The notes under the pieces were generated by a model that worked only from the letters and a program-made list of their open reading frames with translations, had not been told where the DNA came from and ran no database searches. Below are positions 51,520 through 64,000 of a stretch of DNA of 64,000 nucleotides, piece by piece. Source of the DNA: Gadus chalcogrammus (Eukaryota; Chordata; Actinopteri; Gadiformes; Gadidae). The stretch spans positions 11,307,314-11,371,313 of the forward strand of contig NC_079424.1 in the NCBI RefSeq assembly GCF_026213295.1, in the 5' to 3' direction. The position numbers and the translations under genes are program-made. Each line of letters starts with the position of its first letter. Positions within the stretch are counted from its first letter, which is position 1.

Positions 51520-54500
51520 TCATCTTCTCTCTTTCCTATAGAGAAAACAATAAAGAACCAAGGATTAATATTGCATGTTAGAAATTGACAGACTTTGATA
51601 CACATATACATACATACATACATACATACATACATGTTTTACATGCACGAGTCAAAAGTGAAAAATAACATGAAAATAACGATCCTTAAAGCAATTTATA
51701 TAATACATGTAGCTGATACGTGCTGTACACTAGCCTGGCTATCTGTGTTTGTCTACTTACTTTACAAAGTGGTGGCGGCATTTCTTGGGTAACCCTGTCC
51801 GAGAATTAGGAGACAAATCAAAATAAGAGTCATCATTAAACACGCTCCATTCATCGTGCCCCGGCACAAGCAACATATTCTTTTGACAAATTATCAAACA
51901 AAGTGCATCTCAGTTCCAATTTTTAGATGACGCTCTAATAACAGTATTCTGTGCATCTGATAGAGAAGGCTGACTGTAACTTTACATTGTTGTTGTATTA
52001 AAGTGGGAGGCCTACTCACGGCTGAAGTAGTACAGTGTGGCGAGAAGCGCCAGGGCCAAGCCCGCCAGGATGCCCACCGATGGCCACAGGGCATCGGAGC
52101 CACAGCCCTTTGCTAAACAAACACAATACATTTCTCAAGGTTAACACAGCATCGTAGACTGTCACACATATGAGTCTGAAAACATAGACTTGGTATGGAT
52201 ATGGGCATACAGACTGAAATGTAAACGGACAATCTGCAATGTTCAAGATGATTGGTTTTTTGAACCAAAACGCCATCAATATCCACATTGATGCATCTGT
52301 AAGCGCTCCAGGTGCCATCTTCGTGGGGCCAGCCCCTGGGGCCGGACTGAGGGGCCAGCCCCTGGGGCCGGACTGAGGGGCCAGCCTGGGTAACTTACGG
52401 TGCAGTTTATGGCTGTTCTCCGGGCACCTGCAGACCGGCTTAGATGTGGGTTGAGGCGTGGGTTCTGGAGGGGTCACTGTCAGATAGAAGTCCACACAGA
52501 CAGTTTATTACGACACACACAGACAGAACACTTCCTTGTAAGACATTTGGGTATTTCATTGGACGTTTCTTTTGTTTTGTTTTCTGTTTGATAATTAACC
52601 TTTGGGGTTAATTATCAGGAAGGGGGTTAATTGCCAGGGCATGATTGGCTGAAGTCTGAAAAATAACATTTAGTTCAATGGTTTTTCAAAGTGGATGCTT
52701 TGTGTAGGTGAAATAACGGCATCGCTTTTATCTAGCACCACAGTTCAGTCAGACAAAAAGAAGGATTGCCTTTGTACTGCCGGTCGTTTGTTTTACACCG
52801 GGCGCATTGGCGCAACACTCTCAACTAACGCAACACCAAGACAACTACTAGTTGCAGGTGATAAAGGTGTGCTACCTTTAACTAGCATTTACTTCAACAT
52901 TTATTTTCCCTTAGTATTACTTTAGCGCTACTTTCTGTGTACTTTTTGGTTTTATATCTTGCGTCTTTTTCTTTTCCCTGCACAACAGTGATGCAACAAA
53001 TATTTTCACTCCGGGTATTAATAAAGTGTTATCTATCTATCAATTAAAAATAAACATGACCTTGACTTGATACCATGACCTTGCCTACGGGTCAGACCTT
53101 GGTTTGTACGTCCTAACGTCTACCCTCCCTGCCGGGTAGAGGTGTGGGTACTGGAGAGTAACTTGGGAGACACTTGGGTAAAGTGTCCCCCAAATATATC
53201 ATTTCAGTGGCACGGCGCTACTACTGACCTCCAGGCAGCAGAAGGACCCCCGGAGCCCCGATGCCCGCCGCCTGCTTGTTCTTCGACACACAGGAGTACA
53301 CGCCACTGTCCTCCCGCTTCAAGTTGGCGATGCGCAGCGTCGACTTGGCGCCGTTCATCTTGACAATGAAGCGGGTCTTGTCCAAGCCTGGGTTGGTGTA
53401 ATTGCGGTCAGCGTTGTTCACGCTCACCAGGAACTGCAGCTTGCTTCCATTCTCCCGGCTGCGGAACCACAGGAAGAGTTCGCAGGTGTTCTTCTCGTGA
53501 CACCCACAGGCCAGCGCCTCGCTGTCGTGGATCTTGGGGTAACGGACAGGGACCTGAGCAGAACCTGGGGGGGAGGGAGGGGGGGGGGGTAGATGTCAAA
53601 AGGAGGTCAATCTAGGGATTGGACTGAGAACTAAAATATGTATTGTTATAGTTCTGTTCTTCATCGCTTATCTTCTAAGCGGTATTATTTTGATCCCATG
53701 AGATTTTGTGTAGCTCAATCGCTTACGCATGGGATTGAGAGGGGCAGGATTCGATTCTGCGGGGAGGACACCGATGCTGAGAAATAAAGCACTCATACTA
53801 CTGTAAAATGCTTCAGATAAAATCTAAAATGCAATCTATTTAGATTGCGTACGCAGACTTTACAAACTTCAGCACTTCAGTGTGGATAATTATATTACTA
53901 TTGATAACTGTTAGATGATTTATCTGTTTTGATGACCGGTGGATGTCGACAATATGGGTCGTTACACTTCTCTAGACTTTAGAAATGGTGCATTGAAAAT
54001 ATAAATGTTCAATAAAGTTTATCATAAGCTCAGCGACAAAGGATTGTTTACCCCAAAGGCCAGAAAGTGCTTTTAGGAGGCTTAGTGAGCCTTTAGAAAC
54101 TGATGCCAAAAACGCATTCGGCTATCCAGGGAATTCACGTACATCGTCAAAATAAAGAAGATACAATCAGTAAACACAATAATCATATTATGTACCAATA
54201 GGTTACAGAGGCCCATTATCATAAAAAGATATGTTAAGCAAGAATGGAAATTAGGCTGAACCATGGCGAAACACATGAAGAACATTCCAGTCTAACTTAG
54301 AAAGGTTGGCATGATGCAAAGGCAGCATTGTGACACCACCTCACCTTGTATGCAGTGTTGCAAATACATTGAAGATGTCTTAAAGGTTTCTATAAAGAAG
54401 ATGTTATCTCCTCTATTTTTAGAACTTTTACTTTAAGCCAAGTACATGTTGACATATGACTGGTGCTGGAAAATAATCAATGTAACCTGGCCCCTGTGTT

Positions 54501-55287
54501 AAGGTCCTCGCGCCGCTTCAGATTGTTCTAATTCGGTAAGATGGAAATATAATCAAGTGTATATTACATTATACACATTGTTCAATATCAGTATACAGTA
54601 TATAGATAGTGTATATATATAGTATAGTCTTTATTTGGTGTTGTTTACGGCCGCTGATCAGAATGTACGTAACAATCTCAATACGTATCATTTTAAATAC
54701 CAAAGAGTACAAGTAAACCAAATGTCTCAATCCAAATAAAGCCCTGTTTTAAGAGCAATTCAAAGAGATAAAGATATCTCTATTGTCTCAACAATGTATG
54801 ACACATTACAAGACCTTGATGAGAACTTGGGTAGTTGCCCTGTCAGATTTCTTTAGCAACGTCTAAAATCTCAAGATAAAATATGGTAATTATATTATTA
54901 AATACACATGGAAATACATCAGGGAAGTTCTCTCTTTTTCATTGAATAATACCAACGTAAAAGCATTCGAGATATGAATTTCCAAAATGACGGTGACATT
55001 GTTAGACTATCTAACCCATATTTACAACTATAACAATACATTTGTGTAAAAGATTATCATTTACAAGAAACCTAAGACAAGCTTCACAAGCTATACTAGA
55101 CCTGGGTCATAAACAACAAAATAACTAAGTTGTACACATGAGGCCTGAGACTACGTATGCACCGGAATACACTTAATACCGTGATGCGTTTGCACAAAGC
55201 AGCGTAGAAGCAACAACTTTCATCGGCCTTACCTGATGTCCAGCAGAGGCATGTGACAGTTGTCCATACCAGCACTAAGTAGGTCAT
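51520..55287 (-). CDS. cd8b: CD8 beta chain, T-cell co-receptor (six exons, 203 aa)
   Basis: Partner of CD8 alpha in the heterodimeric MHC class I co-receptor. Exons from 5' to 3' on the minus strand: 55233-55287 (signal), 53229-53564 (Ig V), 52399-52476 (hinge), 52020-52112 (transmembrane), 51761-51794 and 51520-51535 (tail). The start MTYLVLVW gives a compact signal peptide, but an in-frame ATG 36 bases upstream is possible. The V domain has [13 protein letters not shown] with an extra cysteine (NTC), [11 protein letters not shown] glycosylation and EDSGVYSC. The hinge is Pro/Thr-rich with CRCPENS. The membrane exon reads [20 protein letters not shown] then [10 protein letters not shown]. 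The tail is [16 protein letters not shown], very like other fish CD8 beta tails, with a CRH motif. Intact; lies upstream of cd8a on the same strand. Confidence 0.93.
51599..51636. repeat. (CATA)n tetranucleotide repeat
   Basis: About eight copies of ACAT in the last intron of cd8b. Confidence 0.9.
52325..52386. repeat. 26-bp GC-rich tandem repeat beside the cd8b hinge donor
   Basis: Two full units starting GGGGCCAGCCCCTGGGGCCG and a 10-base partial one, ending about 12 bases from the hinge-exon donor. Each unit contains an internal GGCC(A/C)-type palindrome. Confidence 0.9.
53705..53835 (+). mobile_element. tRNA-derived SINE fragment in cd8b intron 1
   Basis: An A-box-like TGTAGCTCAATCGCTTACGC and a B-box-like GGATTCGATTC are followed by a body ending CTGTAAAATGCTTCAGATAAAA, the typical terminal block of a common fish SINE family. 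It is inserted opposite to the cd8b strand. Confidence 0.7.
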
Positions 55288-55456
55288 CTTGGCAGGTGGC
55301 CAGCAGCACCTGTGTCCGTGCATGTCTGTGTCTTCGGGTTGGAGATGGTGATAGTGGGGGTTGGATGGTTTCTTTTCCTGCTGTCTATCTGTCAGAGAGG
55401 ATGGGAGGAACTCTGATGACAGGGCTCTCAGTCGTCAAGGTAACACCCCAACTGTG

Positions 55457-55526
55457 ACACACACACACGCACGCACGCAGGCACACACACACACACGCGC
55501 GCACACGCACACACACACACACACGC

Positions 55527-55571
<45 letters not shown>
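55457..55571. repeat. Imperfect (CA)n with CG interruptions upstream of cd8b
   Basis: About 115 bp of CA with repeated CGCA and GCGC inserts, 170-285 bp upstream of the cd8b start, within its likely promoter region. Confidence 0.9.
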
Positions 55572-55573
<2 letters not shown>

Positions 55574-57295
55574 GCCTTTCAGAACAGGACTGGAAACAGT
55601 ACAGCAATTTTTTTTTTTGATACTCAGTCACTGTGAGGAACAACTTCCATGCATACTTCTCAATTCACACAAAACAACGTGGCTTTACACGATATTCTAC
55701 AGTATGTGGGTACAAAGACGATCAAAGACAGCATGAAAATGACTAGGACTAAAACAGTTTGACACGTTCTTCTCCCAAGATCTGATGTATACAACAAACA
55801 AGAAATAACAAACAAAAAGAACTCAGTCGCAGAACTTCACGCGCCACAAAGAGAAAAAGCTGCCACATGCAAGCCTCGGGGTGCAGGATTGTGGTGTGGA
55901 CCCCTGCCCAGACAGCTGCATGGCCCAGCCCTCAGAGGAGGTCATGTTGGAGTGCATGTCCTACTATAGAGCTGGGGATTGGTTAGGCAGAGCTCTGATC
56001 CTACACACCTGGGGTTCAGGGCTCTCCTGACAACCTAGTAGAGCCAGCGTAGGAGAAACCCTGCCATGGTATACGTTCATCACATGGGCTTTACGGAGCG
56101 CAGTAGGCCTTCTTCTTGTTGGCCTCTTTACTAACTTTGATGTGCCGCTACACATGTGAACTGTAAATGGGTAGTAGGTTTGATTAGTAGACCACTACAT
56201 CTGTCCATGAATCATCCATCCAGCTATTCACATCACAATCCACGTGAATATAGACGGAATTGTTTTCAGAGATCCTTCGAGATTATCTAGGCAAATGTTT
56301 CGTATTCAAAGGTATTAACACGTTGTGTAGCCTATCTGTATAAATAGTTGAATGTTTTTCAATACATTTCTCAATCAAATCTTACTTGTAGCATTCTAAG
56401 CCTTGCGAAAAAACATATTTGCCCTTTGTTGATAAGCATATAACATTTTGTTTCTAAGCAACAAATAATCCTGACTATCAATAAATATGACTTATTCCAT
56501 GTGTTATTGCCTGTAGCCCAAAATAGGTTATATATTTGAATGGCTTAATCTTAAAGTTAAATTGAATATTCTTAAATTGAATACCTATAGGAGTGTTAAA
56601 AGATGGATAGGAATCATAGCTAATCCAATGCAAACATTTGATGACTGGCAGTAAATACAAAAACTATCACAAATAACAATATATATTCATAAATTATGTA
56701 AAACACTCAAATCTAATGGGATGTTAGGCTCATGTAATGTATGGAGCCCAAGAGATCCAATATAGTCCTATAGGGTTGTGTTCTTTTAAAATTGCAATAA
56801 TACCAAATGAAAAAAACATTCTGTAAAGAAAACTATATTGTGCCTTGTTCATTCATAGATGAAAAGTACAAATTAATGTGTTTGGTTATCCAGATTAATT
56901 GCCCATTCATATAGAGCCAACACAGTTTACACAACCATATCTAAAGCCATTTCTATCCACGGTATCAGAGCTCAGGTGGTAATTTTGCAATGCATTCATA
57001 TGTTGTACAATATACTGTATAATTCCTAGTGCATCTACAATCTACTCCGTAGCCTGTGATCTATGTGTGGGCTGTGTTTCAAAAGGGTTCTGGGTGTATG
57101 CAGAGCCTATGGTAGTCCTAAACACGGAGGATGTGGGTACCGGTACAACCTGGCGGGGGTCGTGGATGCGAGCGCGAGGCGGAGAGAACCGCAGGATTCT
57201 TTGAAAACAGGAGCTTTGAGGGGCGGCTACAGAGGCATTCTCCACACAGCGCTGTGTGGGCCTTGCAGTGCTGTTCTTTACAGTACTCTATAGTG
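55572..57295. other. cd8b 5' flank, no gene seen
   Basis: Mostly AT-rich unique sequence. No exon or RNA gene supported. Confidence 0.4.
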
Positions 57296-57650
57296 TGATA
57301 TGGCTAGTAGTAGAGTTAGTGTTAGTAACATGGTTTAGGTTAGTAGGAGGGTTAGTGTTTGGAACAGGGTTAGGGTTATTAGTAGTAGTAGAAGAGGGTT
57401 ACTGTTAGTACGGTTAGGGCTAGTAGTTGGGTTAGTTGTAGTAGTGTTTTAGTAACAGAGTTAGTGTTAGTTGTAGGGTTGGAGGAGGGTTAATAGTAGT
57501 ACGATTAGGGTTAGTATTAGTGTTAGCACAAGGGTAAGTGGTGGAAGTAGGTTTAGGGCTAGGTAAGTAGAGTGGTAAGTTAGTAGTAGGGTTAATGTTA
57601 GTAGTAGGGTAAGAGTTTGTGATAGTAGTAGGGTTAGGGCTAGTAAAGGG
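57296..57650. repeat. Degenerate (GTTAGTAGTAGG)n-type minisatellite
   Basis: About 350 bp built from GTTAGTA, GTAGTAG and GTTAGGG words in variable order, strongly T/G/A-biased on the plus strand. Some words are telomere-like (GGGTTAGGGTTA) but the array is not a regular telomeric repeat. Confidence 0.8.
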
Positions 57651-58283
57651 GATATGTTTGTGTTAGAAATTGTATAGGCCTATATATAATCTTCCAAATC
57701 TCGTGATTCCAATACACCAACATGATTTGTATAATAACCAACATTGGCTCACATTTCACATATTGTGTGACTTAGTTGAACTTCTCAGAGTAAAAAATAA
57801 TAATTGAATTTTCCTACCGGCAACCTCATTTTAGTTGCATTGTTGATCATTGTTAAAAGTTAATGTCAATGTATTCATCTGATCTTTCTCCAAAAAGTAA
57901 TGAATTCATTTAAGTGCTTGGGCTCTTTATTGAGGGACTTAATTCCAAACAGCTCGATTCCTGCAATGCGGGTTGAGGACTGAAAACCTTGCAAAGATCT
58001 TACCTAGCGGCATGCCAATGCAATTGGTGTGATGCTTAGACAAGCTAAGGCTAATCAAACATAGGAGGCAGTGCCAGAAAGGAATGAGTGATTTGTCCCC
58101 ATCAATCATTTTGACTGATAGTACAAAGACCGAGACCTACCCGTTTCCTCACCGTTTGGGATTCATTAAGTAATTGGCACAAAACATCAACGTGTACAAT
58201 TAAATTGCACTGAAAAGAAACCCTGAAGCATCTGTTCATGTTAAGTACTGTGTCCTAGTTGTCACCTTTGCAGCTGTCTGACC
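57651..58283. other. Unique AT-rich spacer, no gene seen
   Basis: No exon supported. I looked here specifically for second and later exons of the orphan zmat1-like first exon and found none. Confidence 0.5.
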
Positions 58284-58339
58284 CCAAACGAACTGCAAAC
58301 TGTGCACACGTACATGAGCTAAATGTAAGTGAAGCCTAC

Positions 58340-58388
58340 CATCGTCAGAACTTTCGTTTTTATCTTCGTCTTTGTTAACAATCTTCAT
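58340..58388 (-). pseudogene. Orphan first exon of a zmat1-like gene
   Basis: ATG at 58386-58388, 16 codons (MKIVNKDEDKNESSDD) and donor GATG|GTAGGC in phase 1, matching exon 1 of the complete copy (61815-61863) at offset 3475. Homology ends about 55 bp into the following intron and no exon 2 is found further left. It is therefore the truncated left end of the array. It probably still carries its promoter, so it may drive a transcript into the cd8b flank. Confidence 0.8.
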
Positions 58389-58637
58389 GCTTATTCAAGT
58401 AGTATATTCTGACAGCGTTAGTTATGCTGCTCTGCATAAATCATGGGTGAACAGTGCCAACTACAGGCTGCTAAAGGAACTACAATTTAGATTTCACAAA
58501 GACCCTGAATAATTGCAAATACTTATATTTGACATGATATTAATTACATACAACCAATAATATATTAGAAAATGCAAACGGATGAGTAGTACAGTGCAAT
58601 CAACTATACTTAAACTAATATGATAAAGAAAAATAGC

Positions 58638-58643
58638 TTTATT
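58638..58643 (-). terminator. Poly(A) signal of zmat1-like copy 1
   Basis: AATAAA on the minus strand (TTTATT on plus), about 210 bases after the stop codon. The same signal follows copy 2 at 62113-62118. Confidence 0.6.
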
Positions 58644-58852
58644 GTGACAAGAAAAGAGGTGTATTAAAAAAACAGCAAAGGTTTTCCATTAATTAATACA
58701 AATTATAGAAATAACTAGCCAGCCAACTAGGATGCTTGGACAACACAAGGCTTTCTGGATCTTCTTACACAGTAGTAAATTAATAACTTTTTCATGAAAT
58801 TTGTCAAATTGTTATTGTTGGGAGGGCTTGATAAAAAGTTAGAGTTGGGCGT

Positions 58853-61863
<3,011 letters not shown>

Positions 61864-62327
61864 GCTTATTCAAGTAGTATATTCTGACAGCGTTAGTTAT
61901 GCTGCTCTGCATAAATCATGGGTGAACAGTGCCAACTACAGGCTGCTAAAGGAACTACAATTTAGATTTCACAAAGACCCTGAATAATTGCAAATACTTA
62001 TATTTTACATGATATTAATTACATACAATCAATAATATATTAAAAAATGTAAACATATGAGTAGTACAGTGCAATCAACTATAATTAAACTAATATGATA
62101 AAGAAAAATAGCTTTATTGTGACAAGAAAAGAGGTGTATTAAAAAAACAGCAAAGGTTTTCCATTAATTAATACAAATTATAGAAATAATTAGCCAGCCA
62201 ACTAGGATGCTTGGACAACACAAGGCTTTCTGGATCTTCTTAGACGGCAGTCAATTAATAACTTTTTCATGAAATTTGTCAAATTGTTATTGTTGGGAGG
62301 GCTTGATGAAAAGTTAGAGTTGGGCGT
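61864..62327 (-). promoter_or_regulatory. Compact spacer: 3' UTR of copy 2 and promoter of copy 1
   Basis: Only 464 bp separate the stop of copy 2 from the ATG of copy 1. The poly(A) signal of copy 2 is at 62113-62118, leaving about 250 bp for cleavage, promoter and leader of copy 1. No clear TATA box was seen. The equivalent region left of copy 1 is 58389-58852. Confidence 0.55.
62113..62118 (-). terminator. Poly(A) signal of zmat1-like copy 2
   Basis: AATAAA on the minus strand about 210 bases after the copy 2 stop codon, same position as in copy 1. Confidence 0.6.
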
Positions 62328-63924
62328 CTAAAACAGGCCCATAGACTCATCCCACAGCTTCTCTTCCTCCGTCCGCTTGTCCTCCATCCCTCGTTGTTTC
62401 TTCTTCTCCTTCCTGGGTTTTGGTTTAAGGGGCACGGCCATTTGTGTCTCTGCTTGCTCAGGGGTAATCTGAGCCTCTGGGTGCGTCGCCACCAGTTCCT
62501 TCTGCATTTCTGAAGGATTCCTGGCCTTCACGTCTTTCACAGCCACCGCTTTCTCTTCTGCTCCTTCAGCCTCCACAGACTCCTCGTGACTCCTCTCCGG
62601 CCTTCGCCTCCGAACGGGATCTCGACGTCCCCTTCTGCTGCTCTCTGTGTGAGAGATCCCGCCTTCCTCTCCTCCTCCTCCTCTTCTCTCCTGGGAGGGG
62701 TTGCGCCTCACCCTCTTCCGTCGCTGCGCCCTCCAAACCTCCTCCTCAGAGTCCCGTTCTCGTAACCGCTTCTCCCTCCCGCTCCTGTGTCTCCTCCCCT
62801 TCCTCTTCTCCTCCTCACTGTCACTGCTGGAGGAAGACGAGGAGGAGGACGACGATGAGGAGTAGGACGAGGAGCTCGACTGCTCGCTGTGCCTCTTCCG
62901 TGCCCCCGGTCGGTTAGGGTTCGGGGGGTAACGGGCGCCTGTGCTTGGGAAGAGCGCTGGGTGAGGGAAGGAGGGACCGGGCTGATATGGAGGAGGACCC
63001 CAGCCAGCAGCCGGGTAGCCCGGACCCAAGAGGGGCTTGGACGATGGGGGCTCAATGACTGGGGGACAGTTCAGTTCATATATTCTGTGATGTACACTGT
63101 CCCTTGGATCCCTTTCGGCGCTGTCGCCGTCCTTCTGTTTGCCTCCCTGGGGTGTCAGGTGACTGGCTGCCGGGGTGTTGATCCCACGAGCCTTCTGGAC
63201 CTGAATGTAGTCGGCCAGTTCATCCGCAAAGGAGCTGTAGTCCTTTGGTTGAGACTTGCACAGGTCAATCACCTTCTTCTCCCTGGTCAACATATCAGGA
63301 CTGGTTAATGGTGCCTTTTCATTCTTATTCTTAGTCCACAATCTTGTAGGTTCTAAACCACTCCAGTTTTCAACTGGAAAGGTGATTGTTGATGAGACTT
63401 TGATGACTTGGATTTGATGGTATTGAATGGAACTCACTTGACCTGGTGCTTGTTCCCCTTCATGTGGGCCTGATACATTTCCACGGAGGTGAACCGTGCA
63501 TTGCACACCTGACAGATAAGACCTTTTGCTGCAGACAAAAGGAGCCACACAAATACAAAAGGCTTGAGCTTTTGGGGGATGGATGAAGCAACTGAACGGG
63601 ATTCATCCACTAACAAACTGTTAAAGACTAGAGTACGTTCCCTCCAAAATGTTATGTAAAAACAGATGCTCTGGGCAGTACCTTGCTGGGCATCCTCTCC
63701 GAGGCCTTGCATCACCTTCGCCCTGGCTTTGTTCCTTTGGTGCTTGCGGCCGTTGTAGTGCTGCAGTGCCATCTTGGGGTTGTTGAAAGGGGCAGAGCAT
63801 AGTGCGCAGTAATTGGGGTCCTTCAGATCCTGCCCGGGGTTTGCTGCGGTGCAGACTGCGGCCTTCACGTTGTATGAAGCCTGCGTCTGGCCAGAATGAG
63901 TTGGTAGGCCCGGCTGATTCAACT
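62328..63924 (-). CDS. ZMAT1-like protein copy 2, 3' part (exons 5-7)
   Basis: Exons 63682-63924, 63438-63528 and 62328-63282 correspond to exons 5-7 of copy 1 at offset 3475, with the same splice sites and frame. Exons 1-4 lie beyond the window. It encodes zinc fingers 3 and 4 and the full C-terminal region. Differences from copy 1 that I can see are few: NPMMAL to NPKMAL in finger 3, ARGL to AKGL and TSMEM to TSVEM around finger 4, SQLTP to SHLTP and QNTPEQ to QITPEQ in the last exon. No stop or frameshift, so this copy also looks functional. Confidence 0.82.
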
Positions 63925-64000
63925 CTAAGAGGTTGAAACAAGACTGAGTGTCAACAGCACTTCCTTTGTGAAACCCTTACAGAGACTTAGTTACAGACAC

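Overview
The window looks like teleost fish genomic DNA. Genes are split into short exons with GT-AG introns, fish-type LINE and SINE debris is present, and dinucleotide microsatellites ((CA)n, (TG)n, (CT)n) are extremely dense. That density, next to intact CD8 genes, would fit a cod-like (gadiform) fish; this is inference only. There are no bacterial-type operons, CRISPR arrays or intact mobile elements.

Left part (1-15 kb): the minus strand holds the first coding exon of a proprotein convertase 1 gene (pcsk1, 1192-1386), with a perfect CRE (TGACGTCA) and a CRE-like site about 300 bp upstream. An eroded L2-like LINE lies at 4.2-7.3 kb. From 9.4 to 15.7 kb the plus strand carries four candidate alternative first exons of calpastatin, two of them products of a local tandem duplication. 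The pcsk1-cast neighbourhood matches the pcsk1/CAST neighbourhood of human 5q15.

Centre (15.6-40.4 kb, plus strand): a complete calpastatin gene (cast). I could join 31 coding exons, every one a multiple of three and every junction in phase 0, giving 1042 residues from the MGQILS start. It has an L-like region and four calpain-inhibitor domains, each with a TLPPxYR B motif. Long TG/CA/CT repeats sit in most introns. A 36-base exon is flanked by complementary (GT)n and (AC)n tracts, and an inverted, apparently identical copy of that exon lies 3.1 kb downstream in another intron.

Right-centre (43.1-55.3 kb, minus strand): complete cd8a (six exons, 219 aa) and cd8b (six exons, 203 aa), the T-cell co-receptor pair, in tandem. 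Both tails carry a CxH motif (CPH, CRH), the fish counterpart of the Lck-binding tail. cast and cd8a converge, and their candidate poly(A) signals are about 35 bp apart.

Right end (58.3-64 kb, minus strand): a head-to-tail tandem array, period 3475 bp, of a ZMAT1-like gene with four matrin/U1-type zinc fingers and a KRCC1-like C-terminus. One complete seven-exon copy (554 aa), one copy cut by the window edge and one orphan first exon are visible. The intergenic spacer is only about 460 bp.
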